Assembly: GCF_041361345.1 (NCBI RefSeq)
Contig: NZ_JBGKAD010000001.1
Span: 1,364,001-1,428,000 of the forward strand
Origin: Halobaculum sp. MBLA0147
Lineage (GTDB): Archaea > Halobacteriota > Halobacteria > Halobacteriales > Haloferacaceae
Reading direction: 5' to 3'
Length of the DNA: 64,000 nt
Of this stretch, positions 25,957 through 33,988 are shown piece after piece. Both the position numbers and the translations under genes were made by a program. Within the stretch, counting starts at the first letter, position 1; each line of letters begins with the position of its first letter. The notes beneath the pieces were generated by a model. The model saw nothing but the letters and a program-made list of their open reading frames with translations, was not told the origin of the DNA and made no database searches.

Positions 25957-26030
25957 GGGCTGGTAGCTCAGTTAGGGAGAGCGTCCGGCTTTTAACCGGA
26001 CGGTCGGGGGTTCGAATCCCTCCCAGCCCG
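25957..26030 (+). tRNA. tRNA-Lys (anticodon UUU)
   Basis: A full cloverleaf of 74 bases. The acceptor arms GGGCTGG (25957-25963) and CCAGCCC (26023-26029) pair, with G as discriminator. The D arm begins TAGCTCAGTTAGGGAGAGC, the anticodon stem TCCGG/CCGGA encloses the loop CTTTTAA, placing TTT at 25991-25993, and the T arm holds GGTTCGAATCC. CCA is not encoded and no intron is seen. The 3' end is repeated about 204 bases downstream. Confidence 0.97.
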
Positions 26031-26400
26031 TGTTGCGAGGTGCGAACACCGTGAGCGCCTCGTCTGTCGAGCGGCGAAGCCGCGAGACAAGAGACGGTGA
26101 GCGATGCGTGGGTCGAGCGGAGCGAGACCCCGCGAGTGAACCGTCGAGTGAACCGGACGGAGAGATTCGAACTAGACCAGACGCGCACAACGGAGTGAGC
26201 ACGTCTGGGCGTGGTTCGAATCCCTCCCAGCCCGTGTGGTGCGAGGCGCGAACACCGTGAGCGCCTCGTTCGTCGAGTGTGGCGAGACCGGTGGTCTCGC
26301 TGTGTGCCGGACAGCGCGACCGTCCGGCACCGGCGAAGCCGCGAGACGAGAGACGGTGAGTGGAGCGAACCGTCGACTGCCTCCACAGGTGACGCTCGTC
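26009..26400 (+). repeat. Duplicated tRNA 3' end and flank (att-like repeat)
   Basis: GGTTCGAATCCCTCCCAGCC plus CGTGT at 26009-26033 recurs exactly at 26213-26237 (25 bases). Similarity continues downstream of both copies (GCGAACACCGTGAGCGCCTC, then GGCGAAGCCGCGAGACRAGA and GAGACGGTGAG) with indels. The second copy lacks the rest of a tRNA. No integrase or plasmid gene lies between, so it is a degenerate tandem duplication or the footprint of an excised element. The 26031-26445 spacer otherwise holds no gene I can support. Confidence 0.75.
26283..26313 (+). repeat. Hairpin element of the dispersed repeat, copy D
   Basis: GCGAGACC-GGT-GGTCTCGC is a perfect inverted repeat with 8-base arms, followed by TGTGTGCCGG. 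The same element follows copies B and C of the dispersed repeat on the minus strand. Here it lies in the spacer behind tRNA-Lys. Confidence 0.65.
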
Positions 26401-26445
26401 CAGAAGTGTCGAAACGTTGAACACGAATCGAACGGTGGCACGCTT

Positions 26446-27594
26446 GTGAGACGACGCAGCGTGCTGGCGACACTCGGGGCGACGTTCGCGGGTGGGTGTC
26501 TCAGACTGACCGGGGGCGGCGACGAGACGGCCACCCGAACACGGACACGAGGGGCGACGGACACGACGACACCCTCGCCGACGGCGTCACCGACGGAGAG
26601 TCCGACCGACTCACCGACACCGGCGGAGCCACCGATGCCGTCGGGGCTCACCGAGAACGGGGTCAGACCGTTCCTCTACTCCGTCCACCAGTCGACGCTG
26701 AACGCGGCGAGCTTCGAGGCGGAGTGGTCGAAACTCCGCCGCGAGGACTCCTCGCTCAAGTGGCAACGACGCTACCGGGTGGGTTCGACGAGTGCGGTCG
26801 GGCGAGCACAGGTCCGTGCGGAGGGTGGCCCGGTGGACGTGTACCGGAGCCTCGACACGGGGACGGTGTGGCGCGAACCGGTCGGCAGCGGCTACACGTA
26901 CGGCCGGGACGACACCGAACCGAAGCTCTCCGAGGCGGCGTGGGCGAGCGAGGTGGAACCGCTGATCCGCGCCGGATCGTGGAGCGAACCCACCAGAGCG
27001 AACGACTCCCGTCCGGCCGTCTGGGAGGTGACGACCGACACCGTGAGCGAGCCGAACGTCGCTCCGGGGAAGGGGTACGGCTCGGGGACGATCCGGTCGC
27101 TGTCGGGGACGATGCGGATCGACCAGCGTGGCTTCGTCCGGTCGCTCGTCGCGAACTACGAACTCGACGCTCGCGGCGAGACACAACGCTACACGAGTCG
27201 GTTCGCCGTCTCAGGACTCGGATCGACGACCGTGTCGGAACCGAGCTGGGTCCAGACGGCGCTGGACCGACGGCCGAGGGTGGCGGTCGACTCGACGGAC
27301 GACGACCGGTTCGTGACGCTGACGATCGAGGAGGGGAACCGACTCGAACCGGGGACGGTCGTCTCCGTGTACAGTACCGTCGACGAGTTCAGCTACGACG
27401 TGAAGATCGACCGTGCGATCGAACCCGGAACGACCACGTACCTCTCGCAGATCCGCGGGGCGGAGTCGTCACCGACGCTCCAAGCCGACCGGGAGGAGCG
27501 TCCTATCGGGGAGCCGCCGACGTTCGACGGGACGCTGATCGTCGAGGCGCGACGGGCGGCACTGAAGTACTTCAGAGTAGATGGAATCCGCTGA
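26446..27594 (+). CDS. Tat-exported lipoprotein of unknown function
   Basis: A 382-residue secreted protein. The N-terminus VRRRSVLATLGATFAGGC has a twin-arginine-like start and a lipobox ending at C18, so it is probably folded in the cytoplasm, exported by Tat and lipid-anchored outside. A Thr/Ser/Pro/Glu-rich stalk (about 28-68) follows, then a globular region beginning ENGVRPFLYSVHQSTLNAASFEAEWSKLRRED with no recognised family. The second half (SGLGSTTVSEPSWVQTALDRRP onward) has a beta-rich pattern. The GTG at 26446 is chosen because the signal starts there. It is the first gene after the tRNA-associated repeat. Confidence 0.72.
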   Translation: MRRRSVLATLGATFAGGCLRLTGGGDETATRTRTRGATDTTTPSPTASPTESPTDSPTPAEPPMPSGLTENGVRPFLYSVHQSTLNAASFEAEWSKLRREDSSLKWQRRYRVGSTSAVGRAQVRAEGGPVDVYRSLDTGTVWREPVGSGYTYGRDDTEPKLSEAAWASEVEPLIRAGSWSEPTRANDSRPAVWEVTTDTVSEPNVAPGKGYGSGTIRSLSGTMRIDQRGFVRSLVANYELDARGETQRYTSRFAVSGLGSTTVSEPSWVQTALDRRPRVAVDSTDDDRFVTLTIEEGNRLEPGTVVSVYSTVDEFSYDVKIDRAIEPGTTTYLSQIRGAESSPTLQADREERPIGEPPTFDGTLIVEARRAALKYFRVDGIR

Positions 27595-27687
27595 CACGTC
27601 GCGTCACACCGCACGCTCGTCGTCGAAGGGAAGAGACCAGACGAGGTGAGCCGAGACGGACCGAGAACTCGTCGTGACCTGACTCGG

Positions 27688-28329
27688 TCAGGAACTCGAC
27701 CCGTGCCCGCGTCCGGCGGCCTGACTCACCTGTTCGGCGACCATCTCGTTGACGTCCTGCGGGTCCGGGACGTTGACGAACGAGAGGTCACCGAGGCCGT
27801 TGTTGACGGAGATGGTGCCGTAGCCGAGCAGCTTCTCGATCCGTCCCTGGCGGAGTTGGTGGCTGCGGACCATCGTCAGGGGAACCTCGCGACGCCACGT
27901 CCGCAAGAGGAGCTCGTACCGCCGGACCAGCGAGCGCTCGTCGACGACGTACTCCGTCCGGCGGAGCACGTACACCCGCAGCAGGTACCGGAGCATCCCG
28001 ATCACGGTGACTGCGAGCAACACGTTCCCGACGACGTTCGCTTGGTTGGAGCCACCCACCAAGTCGGGGTTCGTGACGACGTACGCCGTCGCCGCCCCAC
28101 CGAGGACGATCACGAGCCCGAGGTAGATCAGTGTCGGAGCAATCGTCGGCTTGACCGTCACCGGGTACCGGTCGCTGCCGGCGGTGCCCGTCCCGGTCGC
28201 CGTCTCGTCGGCCGCCGTCCGGTCGGTCGACGCGCCGTCTCCCGCCGTGTCGCCTGTCGACGCGCCGTCGCCCGCCGTACCGTCCGTCGACGCCTGTGCG
28301 TCCGTCTGTGTCGTGTCTGTCTCGCTCAT
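27688..28329 (-). CDS. PH-domain (bPH2/YdbS-like) membrane protein
   Basis: A 213-residue protein: a long Thr/Ala/Asp-rich acidic N-terminus with repeats of TAGDGAST (about 10-50), two transmembrane helices (about 66-88 APTLIYLGLVIVLGGAATAYVV and 98-116 NVVGNVLLAVTVIGMLRYLL), then a bacterial PH domain (about 120-190: EYVVDERSLVRRYELLLRTWRREVPLTMVRSHQLRQGRIEKLLGYGTISVNNGLGDLSFVNVPDPQDV). Proteins of this type sit in the membrane with the PH domain in the cytosol; their role is not known. The start overlaps the stop of the Yip1-like gene (ATGA), so the two are coupled. Confidence 0.82.
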   Translation of the reverse strand: MSETDTTQTDAQASTDGTAGDGASTGDTAGDGASTDRTAADETATGTGTAGSDRYPVTVKPTIAPTLIYLGLVIVLGGAATAYVVTNPDLVGGSNQANVVGNVLLAVTVIGMLRYLLRVYVLRRTEYVVDERSLVRRYELLLRTWRREVPLTMVRSHQLRQGRIEKLLGYGTISVNNGLGDLSFVNVPDPQDVNEMVAEQVSQAAGRGHGSSS

Positions 28330-29114
28330 AGTTTGGGAACGAAGGGGAGGTTCTGTGCCAACACCGTCGCGACGACGTACACAACCGGGGAGGCGGCGAC
28401 GCCGGCCACGACGAGGAGGCTGGTCAGTCTGTTCGCGCGGTGGTTGATCCGCGTGCCGAGGTACAGCGAGTAGAGGTAGTAACACGCCAACAACACCAGC
28501 GCCGACAGCGCGTACGCGCCGGCCGTCGACAGCCCCGCGAACTGGAACCCGTCCGGCCGACCGCCGGGCGGTGCCAGCGACGACCCCATCGCGTCCAACA
28601 CCGTCGCGAACAGCGCGCGCTGAACGTCGAGGACGATCTCCGCGGCCACCGGTGTCCCCGCCTGGGACAGGAAGACGACGACCGTGTACATCCCGGCGAG
28701 GTAGACACTCGTCGAGTACACCACGCTGTAGGCCGTCCGGAGGAACCCACGCGACTGGAGTGTCACCACCAGCGCCACGTGGACCGCCAGCAGTGTCAAC
28801 ACGGTCCCCGCCAACAGCGTGAGGGAGTTCACCGTCAGTCCGACGAGGAACTCCCACACGGTCACCGGGTCCGCGACCGGGAGTCGGTCGAGGATCGGCG
28901 GCGGCGACCCCGCACCCCGCACCCCGACGCCGGCGAGTGTCAACGGCGCGGCGTACAAGACGACGTTCGCGAGGTACACGACGGTCAGCGTCGACAACTG
29001 GCCGAGTTGGCCGCGCAGCGAGGTGCGGCCCTGGCGTGTCTGTGTGGCGACGAGCCGTGCTGGTCGGAACACGGCGTCGAACAGACCGACGACGACACCA
29101 CTCCCCCGTGCCAT
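28326..29114 (-). CDS. Yip1-like multi-spanning membrane protein
   Basis: A 262-residue integral membrane protein with five or six predicted helices (for example LSTLTVVYLANVVLYAAPLTL, VNSLTLLAGTVLTLLAVHVALVV, AGAYALSALVLLACYYLYSLYL, SLLVVAGVAASPVVYVVATVL). The pattern FRPARLVATQTRQGRTSLRGQLGQL before the first helix resembles Yip1-type proteins. The ATG at 29114 is preceded by a CATTTCAAC box about 27 bases upstream on the minus strand. It is the first gene of a two-gene operon with the PH-domain protein. Confidence 0.75.
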   Translation of the reverse strand: MARGSGVVVGLFDAVFRPARLVATQTRQGRTSLRGQLGQLSTLTVVYLANVVLYAAPLTLAGVGVRGAGSPPPILDRLPVADPVTVWEFLVGLTVNSLTLLAGTVLTLLAVHVALVVTLQSRGFLRTAYSVVYSTSVYLAGMYTVVVFLSQAGTPVAAEIVLDVQRALFATVLDAMGSSLAPPGGRPDGFQFAGLSTAGAYALSALVLLACYYLYSLYLGTRINHRANRLTSLLVVAGVAASPVVYVVATVLAQNLPFVPKL

Positions 29115-29190
29115 CCGTACGACCGACGTAGGGTGGGTAGTTGAAATGCCTGTGGGGGCGAGTATCAGAAACGACAGCGGAGTCGCTCTC

Positions 29191-29232
29191 GGCGACACGT
29201 GTCGGGCGACACGCGTCGAGCGACACGTCCGG
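29191..29232. repeat. Cluster of CGACACG repeats with a 12-bp palindrome
   Basis: CGACACGTGTCG at 29193-29204 is a perfect palindrome, followed by two more CGACACG half-sites (CGACACGCGTCG and CGACACGTCC). The cluster is in the 172-base spacer between the divergent Yip1-like and AzlC-like genes, a plausible place for a regulator, though the motif is also compatible with local GC-rich composition. Confidence 0.4.
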
Positions 29233-29286
29233 TGGTGCCGACGGTGGCGTCCGAGCGCGAGCGCGACCGACAGTGCTACCACGCGG

Positions 29287-30111
29287 GTGACCGAGAGACA
29301 GCACGTGTCACGTCGTCGCGAGTTCCTGGCCGGTGTCCGCGTCGTCGCCCCGGTGTTGGCGGCGGCGGGGCCGTTCGGGTTGGTCGCGGGCGCGGCGGCG
29401 GTGTCGGCTGACCTCTCCGTCGCACAGGCGCTGGGGCTGTCGACGGTCGTCTTCGCCGGTGCCTCCCAGCTCGCCGCCATCGACCTGTTGGGTGCCGACG
29501 CGTCGCTCCCGGTGGTCGTCGGCACCGCCTTGGTGATCAACGCCCGGCTGGTGATGTACTCGGCCTCGATCGCGCCGTACTTCGAGCGGCTCTCTCGCGG
29601 TCGGAAGGCGCTCGTCGCGTACCTGCTCACGGATCAGGCGTACGCGCTGTCGATCGCGCGGTTCCGCGAGCACGACACCTCGCTCTGGTTCTACCTCGGG
29701 ACGGCGGCGCCGCTGTGGATCGTCTTCGTCGCCGCCACCGCCGTCGGTGCGGTCGTCGGCGCGCGCCTCCCGCCGGCACTCCCCCTGCAGTTCGCGGTGC
29801 CACTGGTGTTCCTGGCCGTGCTCACGCCCGCGATCGTCGACACCCCCTCGACCGTCGCCGCGGTCGTCGGCGGTGCGGTCGCCACGCTCGGCGTCACACT
29901 CCCGTTCAACCTCGGACTCCTCCTCGGGGCCTCCGCCGGGATCGCCGCCGGGCTGGTCGTCGACGGCGTGGCCGGCGGTGGGTTCGACGGCGGCGGTGAC
30001 GACGACGGCTCGGAACACGACGACGAGGCCGACGACTCGGGACACGGCAGCGACGGCTCGGAGCACGCCGGTGCGAGTGACACCGGAGCCGACACGGAGG
30101 GATCGCCGTGA
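29287..30111 (+). CDS. azlC: AzlC family branched-chain amino acid permease subunit
   Basis: A 274-residue membrane protein of the AzlC family, the larger component of a two-part exporter of branched-chain amino acids. Family features are visible: APVLAAAGPFGLVAGAAAVSADLSVAQALGLSTVVFAGASQLAAIDLLG and the INARLVMYSASIAPYF motif, followed by alternating helices to about 225. The last 50 residues are an acidic His/Ser/Asp-rich tail not normal for the family. The GTG at 29287 is used; GTG 29305 is also possible. The stop overlaps the azlD start by four bases (GTGA). Confidence 0.88.
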   Translation: MTERQHVSRRREFLAGVRVVAPVLAAAGPFGLVAGAAAVSADLSVAQALGLSTVVFAGASQLAAIDLLGADASLPVVVGTALVINARLVMYSASIAPYFERLSRGRKALVAYLLTDQAYALSIARFREHDTSLWFYLGTAAPLWIVFVAATAVGAVVGARLPPALPLQFAVPLVFLAVLTPAIVDTPSTVAAVVGGAVATLGVTLPFNLGLLLGASAGIAAGLVVDGVAGGGFDGGGDDDGSEHDDEADDSGHGSDGSEHAGASDTGADTEGSP

Positions 30112-30437
30112 CGGCGTGGCTCGCCATCGTCGCCGTCGGCGTGGGGACGTTCTGTCTCCGGGCGTCGTTCCTCTACCTCTACGAGCGGATCGACCTCTCA
30201 CCGCGTGCGGAACGAGCGCTCGAACTCGTCCCGGCGGCCGTCCTCGCGGCACTCGTCGCACCGGCGCTGCTCGCCCCCGACGGGACCGTCGCGGTCGTCG
30301 GCAACGACCGCCTGCTCGCCGGTGCCGCCGCGGTCGTCGTCGCCTGGCGGACGGAGGACGTGCTGGCGACGATCGTCGTCGGCATGGCCGTGTTGCTCGG
30401 ACTCCGGTGGCTCCCGACGCTGGTCGGTCTCGTCTGA
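30108..30437 (+). CDS. azlD: AzlD family permease subunit
   Basis: A 109-residue small membrane subunit with three or four helices, starting TAWLAIVAVGVGTFCLRASFLYLYERIDLSPRAERALELVPAAVLAALVAPALL, a pattern typical of AzlD. It is expected to assemble with AzlC for branched-chain amino acid efflux. The GTG start overlaps the azlC stop, and the spacing leaves no room for another gene. Confidence 0.9.
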   Translation: MTAWLAIVAVGVGTFCLRASFLYLYERIDLSPRAERALELVPAAVLAALVAPALLAPDGTVAVVGNDRLLAGAAAVVVAWRTEDVLATIVVGMAVLLGLRWLPTLVGLV

Positions 30438-30527
30438 GTGTGTCGACACCCGGACTGGACACCCACGAGAACACACTCCGACCCGGGCAGCGCCGTCGAC
30501 TACTCGTCAACCGGTTCGGCCGACCGA

Positions 30528-31841
30528 CTACTCGCCCACCGGCTCTGCCGAGCGGACGGCACTCGCGGCGCGTGCGCCACTGTCCATCGCCCCCTGGATC
30601 GACGACCACTCCGTGTAGTCGCCCGCGAGGTACACCGACCCACTGGGGTCCGTCGGCGCCGGGAGCGTCTCGAACACGCCCGGTGGTTGCGCGAACTGTG
30701 CGAACGGGAGCCGGTCCGTGTGGATCGGCTCCAGCCCGTCGAAGGACCGTTCCGGGTACCACGCCGTCAGCGCGTCACGGGTGTCGGCGGCCAGCGCCGC
30801 CTCGTCGCGGTCCAACGCGTCCTCGCCGAGGAACGTCGCACACAACAACTCACGGTCGTCGGGCGCGTACTCCGGCGCCACCTCCGACAGCGGAACGACG
30901 ACGTTCGGCGACTCCCCGTCCGTGTGCAGCAGGATCTTCTCGCCGGTGCCGAGCGGCTCCGTCGTCGGCAGCGCGTAGTACTGTGTCGTCGACGGCTTCC
31001 CCGTCGTCGGGATCAACTCGACGCCGGTCACCTCCCGTGCTCGCTTCGGGTCCGTGGCGACGACGAGCGCCTCCGCCTCGCGGCGCGCCTCCGTCGTGCG
31101 GAAGGCGACCGGTCCCGAGCCCCGAACCGCACCGCCACCGCGCTCCGTCTCGATCTCCGCCAAGGCCTCGTTGCGGACGATCTCGACGCCGGCCGCACGC
31201 ACGCGGTCGGCCAACTGTTCTGCGATCGCACCCATCCCGTCGGCCGGGACGGCGATCCGACCCCGCGAGAGCGTCCGGAACGTGTACTCGAAGACGTGCT
31301 TCGAGGTCGCCAGCGAGCGGTCGAGCGTGATCCCGCCGTAGAACGGGGCGACGAAGTTCTCGACGTACCCCTCGGCGAACCCCCAGTCGTCGAGGTACGA
31401 GCGGATACTCTGGTCGTCGCCCGCGAAGAACGACGACTCCGGGCGACTCGTCAGGTCCCGGCGCAACAACAGCGTCCGGAGTTTGTCGGCGGTCGACACC
31501 TGCCGGTTGAACGCCGACTCGACGAGCGCCCCGGGGTCGCGCAGCGGGTCCGACAGCACGGAGCGTGTCCCCTCGCTCGTGGAACACAACACCGCGCCGG
31601 GGGAGAACGAACGGAGGTCTAGAGCGTCGAGGTCCAACTCGCGCTGGACCGCGGGATAGGCGGTGAACAACACCTGGAACCCGCGGTCGAGGACGAACCC
31701 GTCGCGGTGGCGCGACCGGACGCGGCCGCCGACCGTGTCGCGCGACTCGTACACCCGCACGTCGACGCCCGCCTCCGCCAGCCGTGCGGCGGTGACGAGC
31801 CCCGCCAACCCGGCTCCGGCGACGGCGACTTCCTCGCTCAT
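30528..31841 (-). CDS. FAD-dependent oxidoreductase (protoporphyrinogen/phytoene oxidase-like)
   Basis: A 437-residue flavoprotein. The dinucleotide-binding motif is at the N-terminus (VAVAGAGLAGLVTAARLAEAGVDVRVYESRDTVGGRVRS), followed by the amine-oxidase-type DRGFQVLFTAYPAV and a C-terminal FAD segment (GSVYLAGDYTEWSSIQGAMDSGARAASAV). Members include phytoene desaturases, amine oxidases and protoporphyrinogen oxidases; the closest here is the haloarchaeal group of uncharacterised NAD(P)/FAD-dependent oxidoreductases. It may act on carotenoid-like substrates, but nothing in the neighbourhood supports that. The ATG at 31841 is the only sensible start. It converges with azlD. Confidence 0.82.
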   Translation of the reverse strand: MSEEVAVAGAGLAGLVTAARLAEAGVDVRVYESRDTVGGRVRSRHRDGFVLDRGFQVLFTAYPAVQRELDLDALDLRSFSPGAVLCSTSEGTRSVLSDPLRDPGALVESAFNRQVSTADKLRTLLLRRDLTSRPESSFFAGDDQSIRSYLDDWGFAEGYVENFVAPFYGGITLDRSLATSKHVFEYTFRTLSRGRIAVPADGMGAIAEQLADRVRAAGVEIVRNEALAEIETERGGGAVRGSGPVAFRTTEARREAEALVVATDPKRAREVTGVELIPTTGKPSTTQYYALPTTEPLGTGEKILLHTDGESPNVVVPLSEVAPEYAPDDRELLCATFLGEDALDRDEAALAADTRDALTAWYPERSFDGLEPIHTDRLPFAQFAQPPGVFETLPAPTDPSGSVYLAGDYTEWSSIQGAMDSGARAASAVRSAEPVGE

Positions 31842-32033
31842 ACCCCGACGTTCGACACCCGGGGACTAAGGCGTACAGATTCCGGTGGGGGACGGACGAC
31901 CCACACGCCGGCGGGGTCGCTCGTGTCGACTGGGAGCGACTCGTCTCACCGTCGCACGTGGCCTCGGAGAAGGGACGGCGTGTGGCTGGGGGACCACACG
32001 GGCGTGTGACACCCGTCTGAACGAGGCTGGGAG

Positions 32034-32064
32034 ACCTCGCGTCAAGCGAGGCTGGGGAACCTCG
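32034..32064. terminator. Possible hairpin downstream of the HTH gene
   Basis: GACCTCGC-GTCAA-GCGAGG at about 32033-32051 pairs six bases (CCTCGC/GCGAGG) and a second CCTCGC at 32057-32062 gives an alternative pairing. It is 30-50 bases past the HTH gene's stop at 32083 (minus strand). There is no poly-T run, so a terminator role is only a suggestion. Confidence 0.35.
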
Positions 32065-32082
32065 CGGGGAAGAGCCGGTCGA

Positions 32083-32472
32083 TCAGTCGGCGTTCGTCGC
32101 GGGGGCACCGGGTTCGACGCCGAACCCGTCTGGGGTCAGCGTGACGGTGACTTCCTCGAAGGTGGCCTGGAACACCTGTCGGTGGTGGCCGTCGGGGTCG
32201 AACGACATCGTCGGCTCGACGAGCCCGGCCTCCTCGAGGTCGTCCAGGCGCCGGTAGACGGTCGGCCGCGAGACGCCCAGTGACTCCACCAGCTCGCAGG
32301 CGGGCTTTGCCTCGCCCGTCACCGCACGCAGGACCTCGCGTGCGTACTCGTCCGTCAGGAGGTCGACGACCTCCTCCGGCGGGGAGTCGAGCGTCGGCCC
32401 GTCGTCCGTCTCGCCGGCGTAGCGTTCTCTGGCACGGTGCACTGCCGCGGTGTCGGAGGGCGCACGGGACAT
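32083..32472 (-). CDS. ArsR/TrmB-like winged-helix regulator
   Basis: A 129-residue DNA-binding protein. The winged helix is at about 28-95: PPEEVVDLLTDEYAREVLRAVTGEAKPACELVESLGVSRPTVYRRLDDLEEAGLVEPTMSFDPDGHHRQVFQATFEEV. Similar haloarchaeal proteins are transcription factors of unknown ligand. The ATG at 32472 lies about 27 bases from a strong TTTATATA box (32498-32507, minus strand), so the message is leaderless. It is divergent from the threonine-synthase-like gene, which it could regulate; the spacer is 234 bases. Confidence 0.8.
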   Translation of the reverse strand: MSRAPSDTAAVHRARERYAGETDDGPTLDSPPEEVVDLLTDEYAREVLRAVTGEAKPACELVESLGVSRPTVYRRLDDLEEAGLVEPTMSFDPDGHHRQVFQATFEEVTVTLTPDGFGVEPGAPATNAD

Positions 32473-32497
32473 CGGTACTCGGTCCGAGGGACCGAAC

Positions 32498-32507
32498 TGG
32501 TATATAA
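32498..32507 (-). promoter_or_regulatory. TATA box of the winged-helix regulator gene
   Basis: On the minus strand the sequence reads GATTTATATACC about 27 bases upstream of the ATG at 32472. This is one of the clearest TATA boxes in the window. Confidence 0.75.
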
Positions 32508-32706
32508 ATCTGTCCCCGTTTGCCGATCTCGAAAATCGGCGGAAGGTCGTCTCACGGAGATTCGAGTCGAACGGAGTCGACCGTGCCGTCGGTCTCGGGT
32601 CCGCAGCGGTGACACGGGGGCAGTCGGGCTGATCGCGTCGGCCGCACGCGGGCCGACACGTCCGGCGAGAAGAACCCCTATGCCGATCCGGGTCGGACAC
32701 GTTCGT

Positions 32707-33927
32707 ATGACGACCACACGAGACGGGTTCCGCGGGTTCCGGTGTTCCGACTGCGGCGCGACGTTCGACCCGGACACGCACGGCCGGTGTCCCGACTGTG
32801 ACGGCCTCCTGACGGCGCGGTACGACGACGACCCAGAACGCGTTCGCGCGGGACTGGCCGACCCCGCGGACGCGCCGTTGCCGTTCGCTTGTGCCGACCG
32901 CCTGTCGGCCAGCGAAGGGGGGACGCCGCTGCTCCGGACGGACCGCCTCGCCGAGGAGTCGGGGGTCGGGGACGTGTTCCTCAAAGACGAGGGGCGCAAC
33001 CCGACGGGGACCGTGTACGACCGGGGGATGGCGACGGCCGTCACCGCCGCGGCGACGACCGACGTGGAGCCGCTGGCGCTGGCGGCGGCGGGCAACGCCG
33101 GCCAGTCGGCCGCCGCGTACGCTGGTCGCGCGGATCTGCGGTCGTACGCGTTCGTCCCCTCGCGCACGGCGTTCTCGAACAAGGCGATGGTGAACGTCCA
33201 CGGCGGCGAGATGCGCGTCGTCGGCGGCCGGTTCGACGACGCCGCCGCGGCGGTCGACGACCAACTCGCGGCCGACTACTACTCGCTGAGCGCCTTCGAG
33301 ACGCCGTACCGCGTCGCGGGGACGAAGACGCTCGGGTACGAACTGTGTGCGGACTACGCCGTCGCGACGGACGCACTGCCCGCTCGGACGCCAGAGGCGG
33401 TCGCGGACGCGGCCCCGCTCCCGACGCCGGACGCCGTGGTCGTCCCCGTCGGCACCGGCGAGGTGCTCGTCGCCGTCGAGCGCGCCCTCGCGGAGCTGTC
33501 CGAGGCGGCCCTCCTCGCGAGCGTCCCCGCGGTGTACGCGGTTCAGCCCGCCGGGTGTGCGCCGATCGCCAGCGCCGCCGCGGCTGGCGAGGACACGACG
33601 GAGCCGTGGGACCGCCCCGACACGATCGTCGGCGAGTTGGAGATTCCCGATCCGGTCGGCGGCGACCACGCCCTCGCCGCGCTCTCGCGGCTCGAGGGCG
33701 GCGCCGTGACCGTCTCCGACGACGACGCTCTGGAGAGTGCCGTGACGGCCGCCCAGACGGAGGTCGTGGAGGTCGGCGGCGCGGGCGGCGTCGCCCTCGC
33801 CGGTGCGTGGGCACTGGCGGACGACGGGACCCTCGGCGACACGGACGACGTGGTCGTGGTCAACCCCGACGCCGGCGTCAAGACCCCAGACGTGTTGCGG
33901 AGTCACCTGATGGGCCAGGGGATCTGA
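32707..33927 (+). CDS. Threonine synthase-like protein lacking the PLP lysine
   Basis: A 406-residue fold-type II PLP-like protein. A zinc ribbon (CSDCGATFDPDTHGRCPDCDG) starts it, as in the nearby true ThrC, and the core aligns: FLKDEGRNPTGTVYDRGMATAV, LAAAGNAGQSAAAYAGRADLRSYAFVPS, VVVPVGTGEVLVAVERAL and VEVGGAGGVALAGAWALA. The position of the Schiff-base lysine (K in NPTGSFKDRG, K125 of the gene at 19336) is Y104 here (codon TAC at 33016). Without it PLP catalysis should fail, so the protein may be a pseudoenzyme or use another mechanism. The ATG at 32707 has CCCTATG 27 bases upstream. Confidence 0.78.
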   Translation: MTTTRDGFRGFRCSDCGATFDPDTHGRCPDCDGLLTARYDDDPERVRAGLADPADAPLPFACADRLSASEGGTPLLRTDRLAEESGVGDVFLKDEGRNPTGTVYDRGMATAVTAAATTDVEPLALAAAGNAGQSAAAYAGRADLRSYAFVPSRTAFSNKAMVNVHGGEMRVVGGRFDDAAAAVDDQLAADYYSLSAFETPYRVAGTKTLGYELCADYAVATDALPARTPEAVADAAPLPTPDAVVVPVGTGEVLVAVERALAELSEAALLASVPAVYAVQPAGCAPIASAAAAGEDTTEPWDRPDTIVGELEIPDPVGGDHALAALSRLEGGAVTVSDDDALESAVTAAQTEVVEVGGAGGVALAGAWALADDGTLGDTDDVVVVNPDAGVKTPDVLRSHLMGQGI

Positions 33928-33964
33928 GGCGGAACGTCAGGGTCGTAGGGAGCGAACGCTTTTG

Positions 33965-33984
33965 TGTGATACAGTCGTATCACA
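33965..33984. promoter_or_regulatory. Perfect palindrome, likely operator of the RHH/RelE operon
   Basis: TGTGATAC-AGTC-GTATCACA is a perfect inverted repeat with 8-base arms, between the TATA-like CTTTTGTG (about 33959) and the GTG at 33989. A ribbon-helix-helix antitoxin binding here as a dimer pair would block transcription of its own operon. Confidence 0.7.
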
Positions 33985-33988
33985 GAAC

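Noticed and set aside
31885-32283. 132-codon plus-strand frame opposite the winged-helix gene
   Set aside because: It is the complement of the regulator's coding frame with the Arg/Gly-rich pattern of a shadow frame and no start context.
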